Shown: positions 53,897-61,948 of the stretch, in pieces
Layout of the letters: each line of letters begins with the position of its first letter
Position numbering within the stretch: position 1 is the first letter of the stretch
Assembly (NCBI RefSeq): GCF_003050785.1
Contig: NZ_QAOH01000001.1
Location: 124,001-188,000, forward strand
Direction: 5' to 3'
DNA length: 64,000 nt
From: Celeribacter persicus
Lineage (GTDB): Bacteria; Pseudomonadota; Alphaproteobacteria; Rhodobacterales; Rhodobacteraceae
Made by a program: the position numbers and the translations under genes
The notes under the pieces: model-generated
The model's input: the letters and a program-made list of their open reading frames with translations, nothing else
What the model was told of the DNA's origin: nothing
The model's database searches: none

Positions 53897-55087
53897 TTAT
53901 TGTCGTGTGGCCGTCAATGCGGTTGCCACCCCCACCGCAAAGCCGACCGTGCCCTCATCCGCATAACCCGCGCCCATACCGAAATCGCGCCGGTCCAGAG
54001 TGGCCGTCCCGGTCATCGTCGCGGTGTCGCCTTCCACGATGAGATCGAAGACCAGCGTCACAGGCACCTCCTGCCCGACCAGCGTCAGCGCCCCCACGGC
54101 TTCATGCGATGTGCCGTCGAACCGGGAAATCTCTCCCGTGAAAACCGCCGTCGCATAGGTCTCGGTGTTGAAGAACTCCGGTCCCTTGGCCTGCTGCGTC
54201 ACCGAACCGAGCGTGAGCGACGTGGTGTCGATGTTAACCGTCACCTCGCCGGTGCCGGTCTCTTCGTCATAAGCAATGGCAGCCGTCCAGTTGGCAAAGC
54301 TGCCCTCGACCGGTGTGCCCATCTGCGTAACCGTGATGGTCAGGCTACCCTGATCCACCGCCCAGACCGGCAAATCGGAACTGACCTGCGCCTGTTCCAT
54401 CGGCGCGCCTATGCCTTCGGGACGCTCAGGCGCGGGCATAACAAAAGGAAAGGCCACAACCGCGATCCAGAGCACGGCGGCGAGTACGGGCGGCAGCACA
54501 GAGCCATGCGCCGCACCCGCAATCCCCGCCTCACGTCCGGTGAGCATCCGAGAAAGCACACCGTCACGCTCGATCAGCGCATGTTTCAAAGCCCCCGCGA
54601 CATGCAGCGCCACCGCAGCATAGATCACCAGCGCGGACAACCCATGCACGGCCCCCGCCATATGCGCCACATCCTCGGATTTCGGCACAAAGGGCAGGTT
54701 TTGTCCGAAGGGCCAGAGAATCGGCGCGAAACCAGTCTCCGCCGAATGCATCACCCAGCCCGAAAGCGGCATGATCAGGATTGCACCGTAAAGCATCCAG
54801 TGGATCGTCTCCGCCAGAAGCGTCTCCGCCTTGCGCTCGGGGTGCACTGGCACGGGTTTCGGCTGCAAGATCGCCCACAGGATGCGCAGCACGGCAAGGC
54901 CGAGCACGGCCACGCCGATGGTTTTGTGTACCGAATAGAGCGTCTGGAGCCCGGCAGCGGTGTCGGCGCTACGCGGGGTGTTCTCTCCGATCAGCCCAAG
55001 CGCAATGTCGCTGAGGATCAGAAGAGCGATGGCCCAATGAAAAAAGCGCGCAAGTGCGCCGTAGCGGGTGGCTGTGTTGGTGAGCAT
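53897..55087 (-). CDS. cytochrome b561-YceI fusion protein
   Basis: A 396-residue protein. Residues 1-180 form a cytochrome b561 with four helices and heme-ligand histidines in ARFFHWAIALL, LYSVHKTIG, TIHWMLYGA and ALHVAGALKH. A further helix near 210 leads to a periplasmic YceI domain (about 240-396) with TVTQMGTPVEGSFANW and TLDRRDFGMGAGY. The fusion joins a quinol-type electron carrier to an isoprenoid-binding domain, so a quinone-linked redox role in the periplasm is likely. The start at 55087 (MLTNTATRYGALARFFHW) is that of the b561 family. Confidence 0.92.
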   Translation of the reverse strand: MLTNTATRYGALARFFHWAIALLILSDIALGLIGENTPRSADTAAGLQTLYSVHKTIGVAVLGLAVLRILWAILQPKPVPVHPERKAETLLAETIHWMLYGAILIMPLSGWVMHSAETGFAPILWPFGQNLPFVPKSEDVAHMAGAVHGLSALVIYAAVALHVAGALKHALIERDGVLSRMLTGREAGIAGAAHGSVLPPVLAAVLWIAVVAFPFVMPAPERPEGIGAPMEQAQVSSDLPVWAVDQGSLTITVTQMGTPVEGSFANWTAAIAYDEETGTGEVTVNIDTTSLTLGSVTQQAKGPEFFNTETYATAVFTGEISRFDGTSHEAVGALTLVGQEVPVTLVFDLIVEGDTATMTGTATLDRRDFGMGAGYADEGTVGFAVGVATALTATRQ

Positions 55088-55182
55088 GGCGCGACCTGTG
55101 TGACGGAAGGTTGCCACCATCCTACTCGATCTTGCTCCCCGACACATCCGAAGCCGTTGCACAAAGACTGTGCGAGCAGGCG

Positions 55183-55206
55183 GATAGCCCCCGAAGGGGC
55201 TTTCTC
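55183..55206. terminator. short hairpin after the FadL-type gene
   Basis: A 6-bp stem (55186-55191 with 55196-55201) with a CGAA loop, UUCG in the minus-strand transcript. No T-run, so termination would be weak. Confidence 0.4.
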
Positions 55207-55215
55207 CGAGCGCGA

Positions 55216-56484
55216 TCAGAAGCTGCGTGTCCAGCCGATGGAAGCCGAGAGTTGGTTCATCTCAAGCTCCGCCGTGCCGCCACCGTTGGCCACCGGGATC
55301 GGTCCGGAAACCGTATTTTCCGGCACATAGGAGATTGAAAAGTCGATCCGGTCGCGGGCGTTGATCTGGCGCGAGCCGCCGAAGGAGAAATGATCCTCCA
55401 CCACACCCGGGGCGAGAATGCCGAAGGTCACGTCTTCGGAACCGATCGGGTTGGTCGCATGAGCATAGCCCACCCGCCAAGTCATCTCCGGCGAGGATTT
55501 CCACTCGGCGCCCAGACGGATCACCTCGACATCCTCCCAGCCAAAGCCCGCACCACCATCGGCTCCGAGTTGGCCCGCATCCGCGGCATTGCCCACGGCG
55601 GGCACGTCAGAATAGAAAATCTTCTGGTAATCGAACAGAAACACCAGATCGGCGCGCGGCTCATACGCCAGCCCGATGGTGACGGACGCCGGAATATCGA
55701 AATCCCCACCACCCTCGAAAAGCCCCGCGTAATCGTCGAATTCCGACATATCGAACTTCGTCTGTGCCGCGATGCCGAGTGTCAGTTGATCGCTCAGTTC
55801 ATATTGCATCCCGAGTCTGAGCCCCAGCCCGTAGGAGAAATCCAGCCCGTTGTTGCTCAGCGCCGTGCTATCGACCGACATGGAAGAGAAGGCCACAAGC
55901 CCCTTGGCCTCGAACGCCTGCACCGCCAAGGTCGGCGCGATACCGTAAGAAAACCGCCCCATCTTCTGCGCATAAGTCACGGAGACGAAAAGCTGGGTCA
56001 GATCGACTCCCGCCTCGCCTCCGCAATAGACCCCTGTGCCGCCCATGCAAAAGGCTGTGGAATTGGTCACATCCGGATAGGAGGTGTTCATGCCTCCGTT
56101 GCCATAAGCGGCGAAGTTCACGACCGCGCCATTCGACAGCGGCAGGTTATAGGCCGCGTTCGGCACCGGGAAGAATTCCTTGCCCGAATTGACCTCGCCA
56201 GCCACGATGAACCCCGTCCCCGTGCCGGTATAGCCGCGCGAAGGAGAAAAGGTCTGAAAGCCAAAGCTCAACTCGCGCCCGACCGTAGCAACCGAGGCCG
56301 GGTTGATCGCCCCCGACATGGCGTCCTGAGAATAGGCTACGCCCGCGCCCGCGACGCCGCGCGCCGCCGGACTGTAGCCCAGTGCAAAATATCCTTCCGT
56401 GGCCGACGCCCCTTGCGGCAACATGCTGGCGGCAAGGCAAAAGACGACCGGTCCCGCAACGCGGGTGTGTTCCATCCTGAACAT
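55216..56484 (-). CDS. OMPP1/FadL/TodX family outer-membrane transporter
   Basis: A 422-residue beta-barrel with signal peptide (cleaved near SATEG), the FadL N-terminal hatch (GYSPAARGVAGAGVAYSQD, then INPAS) and a terminal Phe (GWTRSF) for outer-membrane insertion. The family imports long-chain fatty acids or other hydrophobic compounds. GGAGG six bases upstream fixes the start at 56484. Functionally it can feed the fad genes at the other end of the window; the exact ligand is not predictable. Confidence 0.92.
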   Translation of the reverse strand: MFRMEHTRVAGPVVFCLAASMLPQGASATEGYFALGYSPAARGVAGAGVAYSQDAMSGAINPASVATVGRELSFGFQTFSPSRGYTGTGTGFIVAGEVNSGKEFFPVPNAAYNLPLSNGAVVNFAAYGNGGMNTSYPDVTNSTAFCMGGTGVYCGGEAGVDLTQLFVSVTYAQKMGRFSYGIAPTLAVQAFEAKGLVAFSSMSVDSTALSNNGLDFSYGLGLRLGMQYELSDQLTLGIAAQTKFDMSEFDDYAGLFEGGGDFDIPASVTIGLAYEPRADLVFLFDYQKIFYSDVPAVGNAADAGQLGADGGAGFGWEDVEVIRLGAEWKSSPEMTWRVGYAHATNPIGSEDVTFGILAPGVVEDHFSFGGSRQINARDRIDFSISYVPENTVSGPIPVANGGGTAELEMNQLSASIGWTRSF

Positions 56485-56730
56485 CTTTATCCTCCAAGGT
56501 TTTTTTCGGGAGATGCCGCGCCTCCTCCAACGCTGCGGTCGCGCCCGAACCCGCGCACCGCGGGTCTGTGCTAAAAATTATGGGATCACGCGTCTGTGAT
56601 CTCCATCAACCTATGCGAATATTTTAAATCCGGCGACGACATTTTCCGCCGCGACGCAGCAAGTCCGGAGCAAACCGCCCCCTCTTCTGAGGGCTTTCCC
56701 GGTCCGGTCTTTCGGAGTATATCGCGGCCC

Positions 56731-58134
56731 ATGAGCCAGAACCCGCCAAATCTCCGCCCCGACCTTGCCCCGAAGCCCGTCTTCGATGCCGCCCGCCGTG
56801 ACGGCCAGCCGACCATTGGCATGGTCTCTCTGGGCTGTCCAAAAGCGCTTGTGGACAGCGAGCGCATCCTCACGCGGCTGCGCGCCGAGGGCTATCAGAT
56901 CAGCGCGGATTATTCCGGCGCGGATGCGGTGATCGTCAACACCTGCGGCTTTCTCGACAGCGCCAAAGCCGAAAGCCTTGAGGCCATCGGCGAAGCGCTT
57001 CAGGAGAATGGCAAGGTCTTGGTCACGGGGTGCCTTGGCGCCGATCCCGAGTACATCACCGGCGTCCACCCCAAGGTTCTCGCCGTCACCGGACCGCATC
57101 AATACGAACAGGTGCTCGATGCCGTTCACGCCGCCGTGCCGCCCTCGCCCGATCCGTTCGTGGACCTGTTGCCCGCCACCGGCGTGAGCCTGACGCCCCG
57201 GCATTTCAGCTATCTGAAAATCTCGGAGGGCTGCAATCACGCCTGCAAATTCTGCATCATCCCCGACATGCGCGGCAAACTCCAGTCGCGCCCGGTCCAT
57301 GCTGTGCTGCGCGAGGCGGAAAAGCTGGTAGAAGCGGGCGTCAAGGAGCTGCTGGTGATCTCGCAGGACACCTCCGCCTATGGTCTTGATCGTCGCTATG
57401 AGGCTTTCCCGTGGAAGGACCGTGAGGTGCGCTCGCACATCACCGATCTGGCGCGCGAACTGGGGCAATTGGGCTCCGCCGATGACCTCTGGGTCCGTCT
57501 GCATTACGTCTACCCCTACCCCCATGTCCGCGAGCTGATCCCGCTCATGGCCGACGCAGGCAACGCCGTCCTGCCCTATCTCGACATCCCGTTCCAACAC
57601 GGCCACCCGGACGTCCTGAAACGCATGGCGCGCCCTGCCGCCTCCGCCAAGGTGCTCGACGAGATTGCCGCCTGGCGCTCCGTCTGCCCGGACATCACCC
57701 TGCGCTCCACCTTTATCGTTGGCTACCCCGGCGAGACGGAGGCGGAATTCCAATACCTCTTGGACTGGCTGGACGAAGCGCAGCTCGACCGTGTGGGATG
57801 TTTCCAATACGAAAACGTCGCGGGCGCGCGGTCGAACGCCTTGCCCGACCACGTTGCGCCCGAGTTGAAACAGGAACGCTGGGAGCGGTTCATGGAAAAA
57901 GCCCAAGTGATTTCGGAGGCAAAATTGCAAGCCAAGGTCGGCACCGTTCAGCAGGTCATTGTGGACGACATCGACGAAGACGGCATCGCGACGTGCCGGA
58001 CGAAAGCGGATGCGCCGGAGATCGACGGGAATCTGTTTATTGATGAGGGGACTGAGGGGCTCAGCGTGGGGGATTTGGTGACTGTGGAGGTTGATGAGGC
58101 TGGGGAGTATGATTTGTGGGGCAAACGCGTCTGA
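56731..58134 (+). CDS. rimO: ribosomal protein S12 methylthiotransferase
   Basis: Radical-SAM enzyme adding a methylthio group to an Asp of S12. 467 residues: N-terminal UPF0004 domain with auxiliary [4Fe-4S] cysteines Cys36 ([12 protein letters not shown]), Cys72 (NTCGF) and Cys101 (VTGCLG); radical-SAM motif Cys168-x3-Cys172-x2-Cys175 ([12 protein letters not shown]); and a C-terminal TRAM domain (about 400-467). PKALVDSE identifies RimO rather than MiaB. The frame is open from 56596, but MSQNPPNL at 56731 is the plausible start. Its stop codon lies inside a large inverted repeat. Confidence 0.95.
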   Translation: MSQNPPNLRPDLAPKPVFDAARRDGQPTIGMVSLGCPKALVDSERILTRLRAEGYQISADYSGADAVIVNTCGFLDSAKAESLEAIGEALQENGKVLVTGCLGADPEYITGVHPKVLAVTGPHQYEQVLDAVHAAVPPSPDPFVDLLPATGVSLTPRHFSYLKISEGCNHACKFCIIPDMRGKLQSRPVHAVLREAEKLVEAGVKELLVISQDTSAYGLDRRYEAFPWKDREVRSHITDLARELGQLGSADDLWVRLHYVYPYPHVRELIPLMADAGNAVLPYLDIPFQHGHPDVLKRMARPAASAKVLDEIAAWRSVCPDITLRSTFIVGYPGETEAEFQYLLDWLDEAQLDRVGCFQYENVAGARSNALPDHVAPELKQERWERFMEKAQVISEAKLQAKVGTVQQVIVDDIDEDGIATCRTKADAPEIDGNLFIDEGTEGLSVGDLVTVEVDEAGEYDLWGKRV

Positions 58135-58168
58135 CAATCAGTCCGGGGGACTGATTGTCCGCGTTTGC
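58121..58168. repeat. 48-base imperfect inverted repeat over the rimO stop
   Basis: Outer arms of 9 bp (58121-58129 with 58160-58168) and inner arms of 12 bp (58133-58144 with 58148-58159) form a 21-bp stem with a 3-base bulge and a GGG loop. The rimO stop codon lies at the bulge. No T-run follows, so it may be a stabilising 3' stem or a mark of the adjacent insertion. Confidence 0.75.
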
Positions 58169-58227
58169 GCGTGGAGCACTGGAAGTGCGGAGCGCTGGGT
58201 TTGGAAATGGAAACAGGGTGAGCAACT

Positions 58228-59097
58228 ATGGCGGTTACGGTTAAGAGCGTGCAGGTAGACCTGTTTTGGGGACCGAACTGCCAAATGGATGCAGATGAAG
58301 CTATCTACGGAGAAATAAAGGAAACACTGGAAAAACTTCGCCAATTGTCCGAAGTGGATGAATTGTTCACCACCTTGATCCAGTGCTACTGGGAATTCGA
58401 GAGTGAGAGAAACAAGCTCCGAAATTTTTTGCATATGTTCGGGGCAAAAGAAAAGCAGATAGAAACTTTCCGAGACATGAACATAAAGCTCATGTCGGCC
58501 CTCACTTGGTCACGCTGTTTCTTTGACATTGGATCGACCTACTTCAGAGATCAGGGCTTCCCCAAAAGACATGCTCTTAAAAACAATAACTTTTCATTTT
58601 TATTGATCGAACACATAAGAAATAAATCACAGCACAACATGCTTCCTATTCACAGCGTTAACTACAGTTCAGATCCTCGGAAAAGCCCTCAAGAACAGAA
58701 CGCCCCTGAGTATTCATTTTCAAAAGAACGCATCGCTCATTTGCCAATTCAGAACAACAACTCTTACGAAAAAACAGACAGGGACCAAATTTTGGCCCGC
58801 GCTGAGGCCGAATTTGACATATCATCGCACCTCTACGCCTACATTCAAACCATTCGGATTGAGTTCATAAAGTTTCGTAAAGAAATGGCAGAGTATCGCA
58901 CCACTAGCTGCAAGAGGCTGCGTGATATACTGGGTAGTTTTTACGAACTAAATCATGACGGGGTCATCATCCTTGAAGATGAAGAGAGTGGTTCTGACTT
59001 GTTACTCTCCAAATATGAGATCGAAGAACTGGAAAAGGCTCAAAAAGATCTTTCCATGTACCTTGAGTATGCGATGAAATTTTCCCCCAGCGCCTGA
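58228..59097 (+). CDS. orphan AT-rich protein with HEPN-like motif
   Basis: A 289-residue, predominantly helical protein, much more AT-rich than rimO and the rhodanese gene on either side. Residues 131-136 read R-N-K-S-Q-H in LLIEHIRNKSQHNML, an R-x4-H motif with Asn after Arg, the pattern of HEPN-domain ribonucleases. It follows a helical region (about 25-110) as expected for HEPN folds. No transmembrane segment or signal. No partner (such as an MNT nucleotidyltransferase) is next to it. The RNase assignment is inference from a short motif. It has hairpin clusters on both sides and looks horizontally acquired. Confidence 0.75.
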   Translation: MAVTVKSVQVDLFWGPNCQMDADEAIYGEIKETLEKLRQLSEVDELFTTLIQCYWEFESERNKLRNFLHMFGAKEKQIETFRDMNIKLMSALTWSRCFFDIGSTYFRDQGFPKRHALKNNNFSFLLIEHIRNKSQHNMLPIHSVNYSSDPRKSPQEQNAPEYSFSKERIAHLPIQNNNSYEKTDRDQILARAEAEFDISSHLYAYIQTIRIEFIKFRKEMAEYRTTSCKRLRDILGSFYELNHDGVIILEDEESGSDLLLSKYEIEELEKAQKDLSMYLEYAMKFSPSA

Positions 59098-59114
59098 CCC
59101 GAGGGGTGGGCGTG

Positions 59115-59170
59115 TCAGCGCCCGCCCTGTGGGGGCGGGGCAGGCGCTGAGCGATGACGGCGTCATCGCT
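59115..59170. terminator. two hairpins after the AT-rich orphan gene
   Basis: TCAGCGCC (59115-59122) pairs with GGCGCTGA (59143-59150), and AGCGATGAC (59150-59158) pairs perfectly with GTCATCGCT (59162-59170). No long T-run; they probably mark the transcript end. Confidence 0.55.
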
Positions 59171-59250
59171 TGGTTCGAACGGAGAGCGCCCACGACATCT
59201 TGACCTCACTCCCACTGATCGGTTGAAGTCTCCCCCAAGAGGAGTCCCAC

Positions 59251-59643
59251 ATGCTCAAAAACTACAAAGACCTGCTCGCCGCAGCCCATGAGGTGATCGA
59301 GACGATCCCGACCGAGGTCGCCATCCGTCTCACGCGCGACGACACCGTCCAATTCGTCGATCTCCGCGACCGACGCGAGCTTGAGCGCGAAGGTCGTATT
59401 CCCGGCGCATTCCATTGCCCGCGCGGCATGCTGGAATTCTGGATCGACCCGGAGAGCCCCTATTACAAACCCAAGTTCGGCGAGGACAAGAAGTTCGTCT
59501 TCTACTGCGCCTCCGCCTGGCGCTCGGCTTTGGCCACACAGACCTGTATCGAGATGGGCTTCACCAATGTGGCCCATGTCGCGGGTGGATTTACCGCGTG
59601 GAAAATGCAGGGCGGGCCGGTCGAAGCGGTGGAAAAGCACTAA
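59251..59643 (+). CDS. rhodanese-like domain protein
   Basis: A 130-residue single rhodanese domain. The active-site loop is Cys86 in YCASAWRSALA, with Arg91, and QFVDLRDRRELEREGRIPGA and AHVAGGFTAWK are the flanking conserved segments. It transfers sulfane sulfur or binds a thiol partner. No signal peptide, so cytoplasmic. AAGAGGAG precedes the ATG. Its 3' end overlaps the convergent IMPACT-family gene by 4 bases. Confidence 0.92.
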   Translation: MLKNYKDLLAAAHEVIETIPTEVAIRLTRDDTVQFVDLRDRRELEREGRIPGAFHCPRGMLEFWIDPESPYYKPKFGEDKKFVFYCASAWRSALATQTCIEMGFTNVAHVAGGFTAWKMQGGPVEAVEKH

Positions 59644-59990
59644 ATCCGGTCGAGATAATAGCGCACCGCGTCCTGCACATGGCGAAACCGGTCGCCGCCG
59701 AGATGCTTGCCGCCGTACCAGCGCGTCACCACGACGATCTGGCCAGTGACGCCCTCCCGCTCCAGCATGCGCAGGATCACCATCCCCGCGCCGCTTTCGC
59801 CGTCGTCATTCTTCAAAGGCGGGCCATCGGGCAGGATCACGCCCCATGTGTTATGCGTCGCCTTCGCGAATTTCTTCTTGCGGCACAGTTCCTTGAGAAA
59901 GGCCTTCACCTCTTCCACGGTTCCACAAGCCCCGCCGGAGACTGCGTATTTCGAGCCACGGTCGGATATGATGCCGTCATAAATCTGCAT
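59640..59990 (-). CDS. IMPACT/YigZ-type UPF0029 domain protein
   Basis: A 116-residue protein matching the N-terminal domain of the YigZ/IMPACT family: KKFAKATHNTWGV, DDGESGAGMVIL and VVVTRWYGGKHLGGDRFRHV are the family hallmarks. Bacterial YigZ normally has an extra C-terminal domain that is absent here. The family is linked to translation and ribosome-associated regulation, but the bacterial role is not defined. The start at 59990 gives MQIYDGIISDRGS. Confidence 0.88.
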   Translation of the reverse strand: MQIYDGIISDRGSKYAVSGGACGTVEEVKAFLKELCRKKKFAKATHNTWGVILPDGPPLKNDDGESGAGMVILRMLEREGVTGQIVVVTRWYGGKHLGGDRFRHVQDAVRYYLDRI

Positions 59991-60004
59991 GGCACCTTAT
60001 AGGT

Positions 60005-60367
60005 TCATCCGATCAACACCGCCAGCCACGCTACCCCCGCTGCAATCGCCGTCACGGTCACGGCGGCAGAGCCCGTGTCCTTGGCGGTTTTCGCCAGAGG
60101 GTGCTCCTCGCCCGAGATGTAATCCACCGCATCTTCGATCGCCGTGTTCAAAAGCTCGGCCGCCAGGATCAGCAGGCCCAGCGCAATCACAAGTCCGCGC
60201 TCCCCGCCACTCAGATCAAAGACAAGCGCCGCGCAAAGCGATATGAGATTGGCCCAGACCCAGGTGCGGAACGAATGCTCCGAACGCCACGCATAGCGCA
60301 GCCCCTCCAGGCTCCAGACCGTACGCAGAACCAGTCGTTTCGCCGTGTAGATTGCTTTTTCTTTCAT
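60005..60367 (-). CDS. dgkA: diacylglycerol kinase
   Basis: A 120-residue trimeric inner-membrane enzyme recycling diacylglycerol to phosphatidate. Three helices and the family segment ELLNTAIEDAVDYISGEEHP followed by LAKTAKDTGSAAV are present, including the catalytic Glu. The ATG at 60367 is the family start; the longer frame upstream is non-coding. It lies 14 bases after the start of the IMPACT-family gene on the same strand and precedes it in transcription. Confidence 0.94.
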   Translation of the reverse strand: MKEKAIYTAKRLVLRTVWSLEGLRYAWRSEHSFRTWVWANLISLCAALVFDLSGGERGLVIALGLLILAAELLNTAIEDAVDYISGEEHPLAKTAKDTGSAAVTVTAIAAGVAWLAVLIG

Positions 60368-60480
60368 GCCCGTTTTCTCCTCCGTCGCGGGAGCATGGGC
60401 GAGGAAAAGCGCAGAGGCAAGCGACGGAACCGCGACACATGCCCGTAGAACAGGGCAAGACAAGAGCAAGAGAGGCCGCC

Positions 60481-61017
60481 ATGTCCACGTTACGCAAATT
60501 CGCCACCCCGCTCACCATCGCCACGTTCACCATGGTCGGCGTCACGGGCGTGCTCTGGTATTTCCATTTCATCACCTCCGCCGGGCGCTGGATGCATGAG
60601 ATCATCGGGCTTGCCATGATGGTGGTCGTGGCGCTGCACGTCATTCTGAACTGGCGCGCGTTCAAGACCTATTTCAAACGCCCGCTGGCCATCGCGATCA
60701 TCGTTCTGGGCGTGGTGCTGACCGTCGGCGCCTATCTGGTGCCGGATCAGACCCAGGCCCGTGGCGGTCCGCCGAACTTCGCCGCCTTCTCGAAATTTTC
60801 CGATGAAACCCTGACCACACTCGGGCCGATTTTCGACACCACGGGCGAGATTCTCGTGACCCGGCTGGAAGATGCAGGCTACAGCGGCGCCACAGTCGCG
60901 AGTACCGTCGAGGACATTGCAGGCACCAACACCCGCGCCCAGATGCAGGCCTTTTCCGCCATGGCAGCGGACGGGTCCGGCACGGGCGGACTTGGCGTCG
61001 GCGCGGCCCGCGAATGA
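60481..61017 (+). CDS. DUF4405 membrane protein
   Basis: A 178-residue protein with three hydrophobic segments in residues 8-105 (TPLTIATFTMVGVTGVLWYFHF, IIGLAMMVVVALHVILNW and AIAIIVLGVVLTVGAYLV). His residues (YFHFITSAGRWMHEIIG and ALHVILNW) are placed as b-type heme ligands would be, as in DUF4405 and cytochrome-b-like proteins. The soluble C-terminal part (about 110-178) is low-complexity Gly/Ala/Thr. The function is unknown; a heme-binding redox role is plausible. CAAGAGAGGCCGCC precedes the ATG. Confidence 0.87.
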   Translation: MSTLRKFATPLTIATFTMVGVTGVLWYFHFITSAGRWMHEIIGLAMMVVVALHVILNWRAFKTYFKRPLAIAIIVLGVVLTVGAYLVPDQTQARGGPPNFAAFSKFSDETLTTLGPIFDTTGEILVTRLEDAGYSGATVASTVEDIAGTNTRAQMQAFSAMAADGSGTGGLGVGAARE

Positions 61018-61032
61018 GCATGCCAGACACGA

Positions 61033-61060
61033 AAAAGGGGCCTACGCGGCCCCTTTTCTG
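61033..61060. terminator. bidirectional terminator between DUF4405 and DUF6455 genes
   Basis: A perfect 10-bp stem (61033-61042 with 61048-61057) with a 5-base loop; A-run on the left and TTTTC on the right serve both convergent transcripts. Confidence 0.88.
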
Positions 61061-61077
61061 ATCTCTGATCCGATGTC

Positions 61078-61362
61078 TTACTCGGCGGCCAGCACCTGAT
61101 TTTGCAGCGCCCGCACATAATAGAGCTTTTGCGCATTCAGGCAGTAATCCGGCGTTTGTTCCTGCCGCCCCTGATGTTCGAGCAGCCAGAGGATGCAGGC
61201 ATCGTGCTGCGTACATTGCGCGCAGCTTGTTTCCATACGGGACAACTCTTCCGGGGCGATCTCCCCGGATGCGGCGGCGCGTACCACATCGGCACCAAGG
61301 CGTTCTGCCATGCCATGCATCAAGCAGGCCTCCCCCGGGCGCAGCAGCGTATCCGTCATCAT
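61078..61362 (-). CDS. DUF6455 family protein, copy B
   Basis: A 94-residue protein with four conserved cysteines in the pattern C-x2-C-x5-C then YC (SCAQCTQHDAC, PDYCLNAQKL). The ATG at 61362 has GGAGG five bases upstream; an ATG at 61374 would add four residues and also has a weak site. It follows a second DUF6455 gene in the same direction with a 28-base gap. The cysteines suggest a metal or iron-sulfur site. A perfect FNR-type box lies upstream of the pair. Function unknown. Confidence 0.85.
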   Translation of the reverse strand: MMTDTLLRPGEACLMHGMAERLGADVVRAAASGEIAPEELSRMETSCAQCTQHDACILWLLEHQGRQEQTPDYCLNAQKLYYVRALQNQVLAAE

Positions 61363-61390
61363 CTCGTCCTCCATAGTTCCTTCCAACGGC

Positions 61391-61648
61391 TCACTCCGCA
61401 GCGAGGCGTTCCAGATCGTTCTTGTTACGGCAATAGGCCGGTGCAAATTCCGCCCCGTCCTCATGCCCGGCCAGAAAGACCTCGCAGGCCTCCGGCTCGG
61501 TACACCCCATGCAACGATGCACGCGGTTTTCCATCACCGCCTCGTCACATTGCCCGCGTTGCATCAACTCGTCGAAATCGACACCAAGCGTGCGCGCCAT
61601 ACGGTTCATCAGACGCTCATGCGCCTCGTAGCCTTTGGTTCCGGTCAT
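61391..61648 (-). CDS. DUF6455 family protein, copy A
   Basis: An 85-residue paralogue with the same cysteine pattern (RCMGCTEPEAC, PAYCRNKNDLERL). It is the promoter-proximal gene; an FNR-type box is centred about 72 bases before its start. The two copies share the cysteine frame and the C-terminal N-x-L/ERL helix but differ elsewhere, so the duplication is old. A role in microaerobic or anaerobic life, perhaps sensing or carrying an Fe-S cluster, is inference. Confidence 0.87.
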   Translation of the reverse strand: MTGTKGYEAHERLMNRMARTLGVDFDELMQRGQCDEAVMENRVHRCMGCTEPEACEVFLAGHEDGAEFAPAYCRNKNDLERLAAE

Positions 61649-61713
61649 GACAGCCTCCGATCCATGCGTTTCACATCCCGCAGGAAAGAGACCACGCAGG
61701 CCCCGAACCAACC

Positions 61714-61727
61714 TTGATCCTGATCAA
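61714..61727. promoter_or_regulatory. FNR/FnrL binding site
   Basis: TTGATCCTGATCAA is a perfect TTGAT-N4-ATCAA, the Fnr/FnrL consensus. It is placed 66 to 79 bases before the first DUF6455 gene on the minus strand, a usual activation distance when the transcript starts about 40 bases downstream. Confidence 0.8.
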
Positions 61728-61769
61728 TTAGGGGTTTCCGAGCCGATTCTCCTCCGATTGGAGACTTTC

Positions 61770-61946
61770 ATGGCGAAAATTAAGGCGCTGTTTACGCCTT
61801 TTTCGAAAGTCTCACACCGGACGTCCGAACAAGACAACCGCACTGCCCCGAATCTTGGGCAGCGTCCGTGCTTCTGGAGCAACCTGTTCCATTTTGCTCT
61901 GATCCATGCCCGGCTCCAAAGAAGAACCAGCGTTATCGCAGCGTAA
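61770..61946 (+). CDS. possible 58-aa basic protein
   Basis: A frame starting MAKIKALFTPFSKVS with GGAG seven bases upstream of the ATG. It is basic and has a Phe/Trp-rich centre. It begins 42 bases downstream of the FNR-type box, so it could be a divergent target. No family recognised; it may be spurious, and it ends on the plus strand 2 bases before the stop codon of the convergent M48 gene. Confidence 0.25.
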   Translation: MAKIKALFTPFSKVSHRTSEQDNRTAPNLGQRPCFWSNLFHFALIHARLQRRTSVIAA

Positions 61947-61948
61947 AA

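Larger units (their letters stand above)
61649..61948. other. intergenic region with FNR box
   Basis: 300 bases between the DUF6455 pair and the M48 lipoprotein gene. It holds the FNR-type box at 61714 and a possible 58-codon plus-strand frame from 61770 to 61946. Nothing else is recognised. Confidence 0.6.
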
